DNA of 64,000 nucleotides from Gracilaria domingensis (Eukaryota > Rhodophyta > Florideophyceae > Gracilariales > Gracilariaceae): positions 169,354 through 233,353 of the forward strand of contig VCMS01000097.1 of the NCBI GenBank assembly GCA_022539475.1, in the 5' to 3' direction. Position numbers and translations under genes: made by a program. Shown one piece after another: positions 55,620 through 64,000 of this stretch; positions within the stretch are counted from its first letter, which is position 1; each line of letters begins with the position of its first letter. The notes under the pieces were generated by a model, which worked only from the letters and a program-made list of their open reading frames with translations, made no database searches and was not told where the DNA came from.

Positions 55620-56040
55620 AGAGCAGCCTATGTCGCAACCAAGTACCAGAATCGACTATCCCGCAAGCCAGTCAACCAAGATCGCCAATACAAGAAGATC
55701 AACGTAAGGCGCGAGAAGAGAGGCGAGTCTATGAGGCAACCAAGTCAAACCATATCGCCAATGCACCAAAAGTAACGCAAGACGCGATAAGAGAGAGACC
55801 ATCCTATGGCGCAACCTAGTCAACCAAGATTGCCAATGATGAACCTATCGCCCGAGCCAGTCAACCAATATCAACCAATATCGCCAATACACCAAAAGCA
55901 GCGCAAGACGCGAGAAGAGAGAAGAGTCTATGGCGGAACCAAGATCGCCAACAAACCAAAAGTAGCGCAAGATGCGAGAAGCTAGAGACGCCTATGGCGC
56001 AACAAAGTGAACCAAGATCGGCAATACCGCGTGATAGGTT
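55620..56040 (+). repeat. subterminal degenerate tandem repeats, transposon copy 2
   Basis: Same repeat type as 50840-51290 (CAACCAAGATCGCC, GCGCAAGACGCGAGAAGAGA) at the equivalent distance from the transposase. Confidence 0.65.
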
Positions 56041-56759
56041 ACACGAGCAGTCAGAGATCGATCTTGAGAGACGAAATGAAACTGGTTGCGTACTTACAGT
56101 CGTTGTGGACGTCGGAAGAAATACAAAGGACGCACGTCAAATAGTGGTTACCTTCAATCACGTCAATGTTAGTAGCAAGACGTAGAACAAGATGGAACAT
56201 ATCGTAAGCAGAACGTAGTTGAACAAATGGAACGAGTTGGAGGCTGAAAACGGGAACCCGGTAACCCAAAGCTTATTTTCTGCCGTTTACATGTCGAATA
56301 GCGCGAAAAAACGTGGTGAGGATGGGTTAGTTTAGAGCAAAGATACATAGAAGAATATGGAAGAGAACCTACGAAAAGACTGCACGGAATACATCCGTGA
56401 GATACGGATGACTCCGTCCTACTTTTTTCCGCCCTCTACTTTAAGGAACCTCCATAAAGTACAGGGAGGAAAAAAGAAGGACGGAGCGGAGTATAACGCG
56501 AGGATGTGGATGGCACGGATCACGACGGTAAGGGAAGGTCGGACGTCGGAGGCGCGGCGGCGGCGGCGGAGGGAAGAGATTTATTTTTCTGTGCGAGATT
56601 GGACAGGTGTACAGCGTACAACGTTGCGAAACCACAGGTTTATAACCAGTGGTAGATAATACGAGAAGTACACCCTTGTGTTGAGGTCGACGTGTACCTA
56701 CGTTCCTTTTTGAACGAAAGCACGTGATTTGAACTCAAAATATATTCTCCGTTCTCAGC

Positions 56760-59700
56760 ATGACGTCGATCTTGACTGTCGCTCGACCTCCTTCTCCCTT
56801 CGGACGCCCTTCCCTTGCAGTCTTTGTCGTCGTTTCTCGTTCAGTTCTTCTTCCCATGGTCTACTACTGTACACATAAGAAGCGTGGGTGCCCCTTCGTT
56901 ACTCGCCGAGGAGTCTTATCCCTTCAACAGCATGTCAACCATTGCCCGTTTCGTCTGAAAGCAGCGCTGGAAGACGACAATAGCCGGCCCATTCGGAGAA
57001 GCAAGCGTCTCAAGCTTTCCGCACCCGCGCCCGCATCTTCCGAAACGGTCACTGCCCCTTGTCGCCTTCCCGAGCCTCCAGTGTCCGAGGACATCGTCGA
57101 CCCCACTCCGTGCGCCCCTCCCATTCCGGACACTTTGCATTGTGTTTCTCCTTCCCCGGCTCCCGCGTCATTAGAGCGAGAACACGGAAGCAGTTCCCGC
57201 CCAGTGCCTTCTGAGGAGGCCCTCGGTGATTTGCATATGGATTATCTCACGGTTTGTCTGGCTTCAGTAGCTTCCAACCTTGGTCATCGTGAGGCGGACG
57301 AGCTAATTGGGCTACTTCGGGACCCGCGATTCTCGCAAAAGCGATTCAACGAGACCATAACAAGTTCCAAGCGCTGTACAGAACTGAAGAAGGCCATTTT
57401 CGAACGATACGCCTCAAAGGACGGTTTCAATCGCAGAACTGTCTCGCCAGAAGGATGTAAGTTCAGCGCCACCCTCTACACGAGAGACCCCGTTCAGACA
57501 CTTGTGAAACAGCTCCAGTTGGCTAACAACGAAAACACATTCTTCCACCCTATACCTCAGACCCACTCCACGAAAATATCTCACCCCATGTCCGGCTCTC
57601 TCGCAAGAGACGCCACCTCAAAACTTAAGGAAATGGTCATGGGCTCTTTGGATAGTAGAATAGTGTGGTACTCCCAAGAAATAAGTTACAGTGAATCTTT
57701 CGTAGGTCTTCTGCAGGTGTACACCGATAAGTCTTCAACAACTCTAAAGCAAACATCGGTTACCGCCTATCCTCTTCACCTCATATTTCTCAACTTCTCC
57801 GACCAGCTTCGCCGTAAGTGTATCCGTGATGACCTCACAGTAGTGGCATACTTCCCTACCACACTGATCGAGGTTTCCGCATCTGAAGCAGACGCAATGC
57901 CATTTGTTTCTAGCAAGTCTCTACGCGAGTCCAGGATGCAAATCCTTCAAGAATCTCTTCGTCAAGTCCTGGAGCCCATTCTAAATCTCACGCAGAAAGG
58001 TTTTCAGTTCATCGGCGAAGACAAACTAAGTCGAGTGTGCCATCCTCTGCTTGCAAGTTATTGTGCGGATATTCCTGAGGCTAAGGAAATTCTGTCTATT
58101 CTTCATGGCACCAAAACGGAAAGCCCGTGTCATAGATGCAAAGCCCCTCGCTCATCTTTATGCAGTCCTATTCCCACCTCATTCAACGGACGTTCTCAAA
58201 AGCACACGAAAAGCATCCGAAAGACATACACAGCTATCTTGCAACATGCACAAAAAGACGAGGCGGAAAGACGTCCACGTCGTGCGAGGGAGAGGAAATC
58301 TCAAGCGGATACTCTGATGCGTTCAAATTCCATATCTCTCATTCCTTCGTTCCTCAAAACTTCCGTAAGCCTTGGAATGATCCCGGGATTGTCTCCATAC
58401 AGTCTGTTCTCATTCGAACCATTACACAACTTGCATCTCGGCATCTCAAAGTTGATAAAAACGGCCACAATCGAGAGACTGCAGTCAGACACCCTGTGCA
58501 CCACATTAGGAACATCTGCATCGCGTTCATTTCGAACGATACGCACCCAACTCCTCAACCATGCAAACGCAATTCTAGCTGCCATAGAACGCGATTCTCC
58601 TGCCAAAGGTTTACATATCGATTTCTCCACGCAGGAGAAAGGCAAATCTTTGAATGGTATCTTCACGAAAGACGGTCTCCGTGGAATGCTGGAGGCCAAA
58701 AACTACAAAGCACTTGACATGGTCTTTCCCTTCATAGGAGCATTCTTTGACATATGCTGTGGAGAACAGGACGTTGCCCCAATCACAACCGTTTTCTCTC
58801 AGTATTCGGACTTGCTCTCGACCTTATTCAGATACAATCGTGACCCGTATTGGACTGAAAGCTCTCTCCTGTGTCTTAGTTCGGAGATTGAAGCCTTCAA
58901 GCGTTCCGCAACAAAGACTCTGGCGGATTTTCATCCCTCCAGACTGGGAACTCTGAAGTTTCATCTTCTCGATCATCTCGTGGACGATATTCGCCGTCTG
59001 GGAAGTATCAAGTATTACGACGCAGGCATATACGAACATGCACACCTGCTATTTAAAAGACACTACAAAAAGACGTCCAGAAGAACAGCAACGGCTGTGG
59101 AGGAGACTATTCGCTCCATTGAGCACGGACATGTTAGAAAGCAATGGAATGGCAATACTCCTTACCAGCGTAATCCAGGTTTACCAGGAACTTCCACACA
59201 GCTTCCTCGGTTTGCAATGAGAGGGCGTTCTTTCACTTTACGAGCTCTTCAACATTGTGTTTCAAGTATGTCCAGTTCAAAAACATGGACTGCTGTTAGA
59301 GAAATGTTCTCAAGTACGGACACAAGGTCGATTCTTGATCAAATTGGTCAACAGGCCCTTCCTCCTTTCCTCAGTCTCGTGAAAGAAACACTGGATGAGC
59401 ACTCTATTACATACTTCCCAGAAAAGACAAGGATAACTCTGGTGAATTCGGCCGTCGTGAAAGGCGGTTTCGTTCCGACTCTTGAACACTTCGATTCGTC
59501 TTCTAAGGCACTTAAGCTGGGACGACCCAAATACCCCATCATCCAACGTGTCTTCGCTTCTCCAGCATTTGGTCCCAGTAGAAAGCCAAAGTTTTCCACT
59601 GTATTGGTAAGCGGAGAAGATTCAGAGACTTGGGTTGCCCAGGTAGTCGCTCTGATTCGAATATCTCTCCTTGATTCTGCACTTACCGCACCAGAGGTGG

Positions 59701-60035
59701 CATTCGTCCGGTATTTCGAGGTTTTACCCCCCGCAACAAACATCGACCACATATTGAAATGCATATCTTTACGGTGGGCTACAAACGATGAAAAGAACCA
59801 CACTCTTCCGTTCCCTCGTCATTCCAAAGCGGAGACTATCGTAGAGTTAACTCCTTGGTACGGGATGGTTCCGGCTTCTGCACTACAGGGAACTGTCCAT
59901 GTTGTTCGATCAAACTACCCTGCTCCACCTTTTTGTCCTCCACTTCAATGGTTCCAACACCGATTCTACATCAATCGATTCTATCATGATTCAGATGAAG
60001 GACCAACTGAGCACGTTGATCTTGTACAGCCTTAA
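56760..60035 (+). CDS. Plavaka-type (CACTA/KDZ-related) transposase, intact
   Basis: 1,091 aa from ATG 56760. Residues about 35-65 form a C2H2-like finger (CTHKKRGC ... QQHVNHC), followed by a basic Ser/Pro linker. The catalytic part matches Plavaka transposases of the CACTA group: VYTDKSSTTLKQTSVTAYPLHL with the first Asp (about residue 322), LRRKC and VVAYFPTT, a Cys pair PCHRCKAP, FEPLHNLHLGISK (about 552) at the second metal-ligand region, and KFHLLDHLVDD ... YEHAHLLFKRHYKKT (about 733-770) at the third. An all-DDE RNase H fold is known for the family; exact ligands here are inferred. It would cut and paste the element in the nucleus. Its TAA (60033-60035) shares TTAA with the stop of the convergent gene. 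No damage seen. Confidence 0.87.
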   Translation: MTSILTVARPPSPFGRPSLAVFVVVSRSVLLPMVYYCTHKKRGCPFVTRRGVLSLQQHVNHCPFRLKAALEDDNSRPIRRSKRLKLSAPAPASSETVTAPCRLPEPPVSEDIVDPTPCAPPIPDTLHCVSPSPAPASLEREHGSSSRPVPSEEALGDLHMDYLTVCLASVASNLGHREADELIGLLRDPRFSQKRFNETITSSKRCTELKKAIFERYASKDGFNRRTVSPEGCKFSATLYTRDPVQTLVKQLQLANNENTFFHPIPQTHSTKISHPMSGSLARDATSKLKEMVMGSLDSRIVWYSQEISYSESFVGLLQVYTDKSSTTLKQTSVTAYPLHLIFLNFSDQLRRKCIRDDLTVVAYFPTTLIEVSASEADAMPFVSSKSLRESRMQILQESLRQVLEPILNLTQKGFQFIGEDKLSRVCHPLLASYCADIPEAKEILSILHGTKTESPCHRCKAPRSSLCSPIPTSFNGRSQKHTKSIRKTYTAILQHAQKDEAERRPRRARERKSQADTLMRSNSISLIPSFLKTSVSLGMIPGLSPYSLFSFEPLHNLHLGISKLIKTATIERLQSDTLCTTLGTSASRSFRTIRTQLLNHANAILAAIERDSPAKGLHIDFSTQEKGKSLNGIFTKDGLRGMLEAKNYKALDMVFPFIGAFFDICCGEQDVAPITTVFSQYSDLLSTLFRYNRDPYWTESSLLCLSSEIEAFKRSATKTLADFHPSRLGTLKFHLLDHLVDDIRRLGSIKYYDAGIYEHAHLLFKRHYKKTSRRTATAVEETIRSIEHGHVRKQWNGNTPYQRNPGLPGTSTQLPRFAMRGRSFTLRALQHCVSSMSSSKTWTAVREMFSSTDTRSILDQIGQQALPPFLSLVKETLDEHSITYFPEKTRITLVNSAVVKGGFVPTLEHFDSSSKALKLGRPKYPIIQRVFASPAFGPSRKPKFSTVLVSGEDSETWVAQVVALIRISLLDSALTAPEVAFVRYFEVLPPATNIDHILKCISLRWATNDEKNHTLPFPRHSKAETIVELTPWYGMVPASALQGTVHVVRSNYPAPPFCPPLQWFQHRFYINRFYHDSDEGPTEHVDLVQP

Positions 60036-62426
60036 ACATTAAGGGCTCCATCTTCTACATGTTCACCTTGTGGTGCCTTTTCTTGTGATCCTGTGTTAAT
60101 TCCGAAATCGTTCATGTCCATTTCCTTGAACTCCATATCCCCTTCCTCGCATTCACCAACGAAGCAATCGCTAATAGACCCCAATCTTCGGCTCACACTG
60201 TCAATAAAAAATTGTTCTTTCACAGTGAGGTAAAGTCTTCCGTTCGACGGCATTCGATATCCAAATGTAGCCTCTCTCATGTCATTACCAAGAACCTTAG
60301 TCCAATCTTCCGTTGTCGTTCCAAAATTATGAAACTCGCTGGAATTGGTCCTCAAGACATGTTGCCTAACATCCCCCAGAACATTCTTTAAACACAGAGG
60401 TAGCAGTTCAGCAAACTTCTTTGTAAACAGTTTCTGTCTCTGGCCACCCCTTGACACATCCGTACTTAGAAGGCTCACAACCGTCAACACCCAAGCGTCC
60501 AAACGTGCGAGCAACAGTATTGTGCCATCTAAAAAGGTGCCCGTATCCTTGTCTTCCACATCATACCCAATAAACTCCTTCAGCACTTGTACCCCGACAC
60601 GGTTTCGGAAGAACAAATCTTGATCTTCCGTCGGCATATCCTCGACATTGTCCGCATTAGAGTACTTTAGACGAACAAATGGGGCTTTTCTCCACCATGA
60701 AGTGTTCGGTACACCATTTTCGTCAAAACGCAGTATGTTCTCCTGCGCTTCCTTCAACTGCATTGTGAGTTCGTCAGCATTCTCTTCTACCAGCTTTGTT
60801 CTTCTCCAAATCAGATCGTACCCCAGGAGCAGAAATAGTTTATCCCTCGTATTTCTCTTACGAACGCCCACGACGTCACTCATGGTCTGCCGCATTCTCT
60901 GCCTAAGGCACATATCTGCACAAAGTTCCAGTATACACCTGTCGGTAAGAGATGCTTTTCTAATACCTTCCCAGCTCAACTCCTTCAACTCGCTTTCAAC
61001 CATTTTCTTCAGCAAAGCATCTGGCCCCCCCTCTACCGACGGTGTGAACATGCCAAAACTGCCCAAGAGCTCCACGGGGTTTTTAGGAACCATGTATGAA
61101 CCACCTTCCTCCGGCTCAATAAGCCCTTCCCCACTCTCAGTTGCGTCTTCCACCTTCTCGGCACGGTTACCCCAATTTCGGGTGAGCGACTCACCTTCGA
61201 GCCATAGCTCACTTGTTTCTCTCCTTGCCCACGTCAGCATGTTGTGATACACTGCTCGAGCAACCCCTCGAAACTCGTCGCACACCTCAATTTTATGCTT
61301 CTTTCGACCTGTCTGCCCAGGTTCACCAGCACGTGTACTCCTATCTCCCTCCTGTTTCAGTGCCCCTCTTAGCCCTTCAATGACTAGATCCTTCTCTTCA
61401 AGCCTCTTTTTCAAAGCCGTACTCTGCTCTTGGGCGACCTTCACTAGAATTCCCCGAACCATCAAGTCCTCTTGTAGCGTCTTAACCTTTCTTTCAAGCA
61501 ATTCAGTTCATTTAAAAGATCAGGTCTGTTCATAGAGCTTGAATTCACACCAGTTTGGATATCTTCCGTTATTTCCCTAGCTTCTTCGGCGACAGGCCCC
61601 GGTAATGCCGCAGGATTCGGTGTTATTTCGTTATCGGAACTATCCTCATGTGCCATAGCCTTAGCCACGAGAGGCTGCAGGCGTTCTGTGTCCACCCTTG
61701 GCACGGCTCCGAGCTCCAACTCCCGTGTATGTCCTCCTCCATGGCATGGTATATCAGATGAATTGGGCCTCGTACGAGCTGCAACGGCCCCCGTTCTGGA
61801 AAGAGGGGAAGGTCGAAAAGTAACTCGTCTATCAGTTGTCTCTCGATTTCTTATTGTGTTTCTCCCTTGTCCGGACCCATTGCGAGGCATGATACGATTC
61901 ATAGCGGCCCCAGTTCTAGAAGAGAGGGATGGACGTGACGATCTTAATATACTAGGACTCTCACGACTTCTCGTCATTGTCCCTTGTTGTCCAGATCCAC
62001 TGGGCGGCGTAACCCGCGCCCCAGTAGCTCCGGTCTTCGATATCGGCCGGGACATGAAGGTTTTGGTGTCATACGAACCTCTTCGGTTCCAGTTGTCATG
62101 CCCTCCTGTCCTGACCCGCTTGGCCGAGTTACCTCATCTTCTTGAGGAGCAGAGACAGATGCACGATTTGCATTATCGGCAGTTGACGGCACGACATCGT
62201 TCGCTGATCCACGAATTCTTGACGCAATCCCGGAAGACGCTCCGCTGCGAGATGGGCGAGAGAGTCCTGTAGAAGGACGCCCACTGACTCTCTCCTTCGT
62301 CGAGGACGACTTCCGTTTAGGAAGTGCGGTGCTTGTAGCCTGATTCGTATCATCCGATGCTCTTCTCTTCTTCTGTCCACTCTTGTTCCGCTGCGTACTA
62401 TTTCGCTTTCTCGGCGTTATACCCAT
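60032..62426 (-). pseudogene. large Ser/Arg-rich coiled-coil protein, convergent with the transposase, two frame breaks
   Basis: ATG 62426 (MGITPRKRNSTQRNKSGQKK) starts a basic, disordered region of about 300 residues with imperfect SRTGA and P-x-GSGQ-G repeats. It shifts frame near 62050 (an AAAACC run) and again near 61495. The last part, 61501-60032, is open for about 490 codons: a coiled coil (LERKVKTLQEDL ... STALKKRLEEKDLVIEGLRGAL) then an alpha-helical domain (DKLFLLLGYDLIWRR, LDAWVLTVVSLLS) with no recognisable family. The stop, complement of 60032-60034, overlaps the transposase stop. The breaks may be decay, sequence errors or unseen introns. Position suggests an accessory element protein. 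Confidence 0.6.
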
Positions 62427-62460
62427 GCTGTGGAGATAAACAGGGTAATGAAACGAAATT

Positions 62461-62493
62461 GTTGGGGAGGGGGGAGGGGGTGGGGGGGGGGGT
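62461..62493 (+). repeat. G-rich tract
   Basis: Broken poly(G) runs (ggggaggggggagggggtggggg...) between the coiled-coil gene start and the SET gene; potential quadruplex in the upstream region of the minus-strand coiled-coil gene. Confidence 0.7.
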
Positions 62494-62675
62494 GCATGGT
62501 TCAGATATTCCGGGAGACTCCGCAGTTCCTGCTTTTTAGGAATTTGAGGTGCCCAATGGGTCGCAAATATCGCCGTTACAGATGAAGAGCTCCAGTGTAC
62601 ATGTACAACAACGCGTATTGCAGGCAGCTGCAACACTCACAAGCATATTTACTTTGTATTCGCTACTGAACTCAT

Positions 62676-63352
62676 CTATTGCTCCAATGTCAGAGCCCAG
62701 TCCCAGGCGTACTGCTCTCCGTAGTCGAAATACAACTCTTCGCCCCTCTCAATATCTCTTACTGCTCTACAACGAAGTAGAGCATAGTTAGAAAGGTCTG
62801 ACTTGAACTGTATCACGGACTTCGCTTCCACCACCTGCACATTGGCACTTCGAGTCCTGTTTGACCAGGGCTCCGATAAATCGGGATCCCCGGCATGATA
62901 TCCGGCGTCGTTAATGTAGCCCCCGATACAAAAAGGCGCCGGGACAATGTAGACTTCGCTCTCCTTTCTATCCTGAGCCTGTCCTGGTCTGTTCCTCAGG
63001 TGCAGAAACTCCGTATCAGTCACAGTGACCATCATAGAAAACAACTTGTACCGCACTGGAGTTGCTCCGAGACAGCCACTTCCATACGTTAAGTGTCTTT
63101 CCTTCCGGTTCGTCAGATCCGTGTATACCAAAGTTCCATAGAAATGACAGATAGTTTCCCCAGCCAATATCTTATGTTCCGTGAACACCCCCATACCAGC
63201 ACGGGGATGTCGGATCTTAGAAGATGCTATATGTAAGCGATATCGATTGGCTTCAACAGTCAACAGCATATGCATATCCATAAGATTCAGAGCTCCTCGG
63301 TACTTCTCCTCCCAAAGATCTACAGTACCTCTCCGCACTTGTCGACAAGTCC
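62676..63352 (-). CDS. SET-domain methyltransferase, C-terminal part of a probable methyltransferase-SET gene
   Basis: The open frame ends at 62676 and has no ATG near its 5' end; ATG 63282 (MDMHMLL) is the first possible. The domain is complete: AGMGVFTEHKILAGETICHFYG (start of SET), GYINDAGY (the N-x motif region, with Asp-Ala in place of His-Ser), ANVQVV, and AVRDIERGEELYFDYGEQYAW (GEEL.DYG plus C-terminal Tyr). SET proteins methylate lysines, usually of histones, using SAM. The 5' part overlaps the frame of the amino-methyltransferase-like segment, and the two probably formed one protein across a frame break near 63330. Confidence 0.75.
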
Positions 63353-63850
63353 CAGTCCTTCCAGTATCTTCCTAGGAACTGAGTAATATGTCCAGGCATC
63401 ACTTGGTACTGGGGGTAACCAAATGGAGCCTCCCATTCAAGCCGACCTCGGTCCCGATGTGGAACCCGTTCATAGGTCGTTGAAGCCGCATCCACCACCT
63501 CCTGTTCAACCAGGATGTCATTCTTCCCCCCCCGAATAACTTCGGCCATAAGAGTCGTTAGATGGTGCTTCGCATGGCTGAAACATGGCCTATTCTTCTC
63601 GCACCCCAAGAACTTCCTATGCTTTGTCAGCGATAGGCACGCCATACCCGTAGAAAAAAGTTCCCGCGAACATGTCCATGACAAGATCACCCGGTCTTGT
63701 GAAGCGACATATCAACTCCTTCATCAACTCCCTCGACTTCTGCTCCGGTCTCATGTACTGCCCACCTGGTACTGAGCTACCTGGCTCATGTACCTTCCAT
63801 GTCAACCACTCCCCCGCCCTCGGTTTGGGCACCCGGTCAATTACATTCTG
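63253..63850 (-). pseudogene. amino-methyltransferase-like domain (DNA N4/N6 type), frameshifted
   Basis: Frame 63850-63617 reads MRPEQKSRELMKELICRF then PGDLVMDMFAGT, matching SAM-binding motif I and the preceding KP..L helix of type II/III DNA amino-methyltransferases. At a T6 run (complement of about 63653-63660) the frame shifts by one; the continuation GMACLSLTKHRKFLGCEK is the expected next strand-helix-strand with the acidic SAM ligand, then ends at 63253. The motif IV (D/N/S)PP(Y/F/W) part lies upstream: TAA 63851-63853 cuts the frame and the rest of the window has further stops, so I do not see it. Function as an active enzyme is doubtful in this copy. Confidence 0.6.
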
Positions 63851-64000
63851 TTAGCCGGGAAAGTGGAAGGAATGAAATTGTTTCCTCAAAAATGGAATAA
63901 GACTGCCTCCTCCCGATCGTTCGACAATCCACGCTTCACCCATGAACGTCCCTTAGCTACTCGTTACGTGCTGTATCCCAACACTTCCGTTGGATTCCCT

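Larger units (their letters stand above)
54707..64000 (+). mobile_element. Plavaka/CACTA-like DNA transposon, copy 2 with candidate cargo; right end beyond window
   Basis: Left end set at CGTCTGTCTCTTGCA (54707) by comparison with copy 1. It contains the GGGTCGTCCAG triplet (54740, 54761, 54829; spacings 21 and 68 as in copy 1), a subterminal repeat array and an intact transposase. The minus-strand genes at 60032-63850 are included as candidate cargo because the first interlocks with the transposase stop. No inverted copy of the left end was found before 64000, so the right boundary is inferred to be outside. Confidence 0.5.

Overview
This is a gene-poor, mobile-element-rich stretch of nuclear DNA from a eukaryote. 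It contains four Ty1/copia-type retroelement bodies, a Plavaka/CACTA-type DNA transposase in two copies, a Crypton-like tyrosine recombinase, tRNA-derived SINEs, hAT-like MITEs, one spliceosomal intron (89 bp, GTAAGT...AG) and TATA-box promoters. Host genes are compact and mostly intronless. A GT2 cellulose-synthase-type protein, secreted Cys-rich proteins and heavy copia content together suggest a florideophyte red alga such as Chondrus crispus. That is an inference from style and content; no marker gene proves it.

Layout. 1-4.7 kb: copia element 1, gag-pol in one frame with a single stop. 4.9-6.6 kb: two HAD-phosphatase-like paralogues, tail to tail. 6.9-8.5 kb: a 5'-truncated 2-oxoglutarate-oxygenase-like reading frame joined to a GC-rich SRP68 pseudogene. 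9.9-12 kb: GT2 cellulose-synthase-like gene with a damaged 5' end. 12-15 kb: mostly non-coding, with two near-perfect 17-bp-arm palindromes. 15.1-16.9 kb: secreted protein gene with an intron and TATA box. 17-22.6 kb: hAT-like MITEs, a duplicated 340-360 bp repeat, a secreted two-repeat Cys-rich protein and a diverged SINE. 23.9-29.5 kb: three tandem copies of an unrecognised four-helix membrane protein (frameshifted, intact, and SINE-interrupted). 31.4-33.7 kb: Crypton-like recombinase next to regularly spaced 42-bp hairpin repeats. 33.8-41.8 kb: nested copia elements 4 and 3, with a SINE inside element 3. 41.8-42.9 kb: a possible papain-fold protein with a TATA box. 43-46.1 kb: truncated copia element 2. 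46.6-48.8 kb: a decayed gag on the minus strand. 49.9-64 kb: two copies of a Plavaka-like transposon. The left copy is dead; the right one has an intact 1,091-aa transposase.

The most interesting unit is the right-hand transposon. Its transposase converges, with stop codons interlocked on one TTAA, with a minus-strand gene block. That block encodes a Ser/Arg-rich coiled-coil protein and, further out, a SET domain preceded by an amino-methyltransferase-like domain. If the block belongs to the element, this is a DNA transposon carrying both DNA- and histone-type methyltransferase modules. The right end of the element lies outside the window, so this remains a hypothesis.

Many frames carry stops or homopolymer shifts. 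These could be real decay or, in a few places (cellulose synthase, methyltransferase, coiled-coil gene), assembly errors. No CRISPR array, rRNA or convincing functional tRNA gene was seen.
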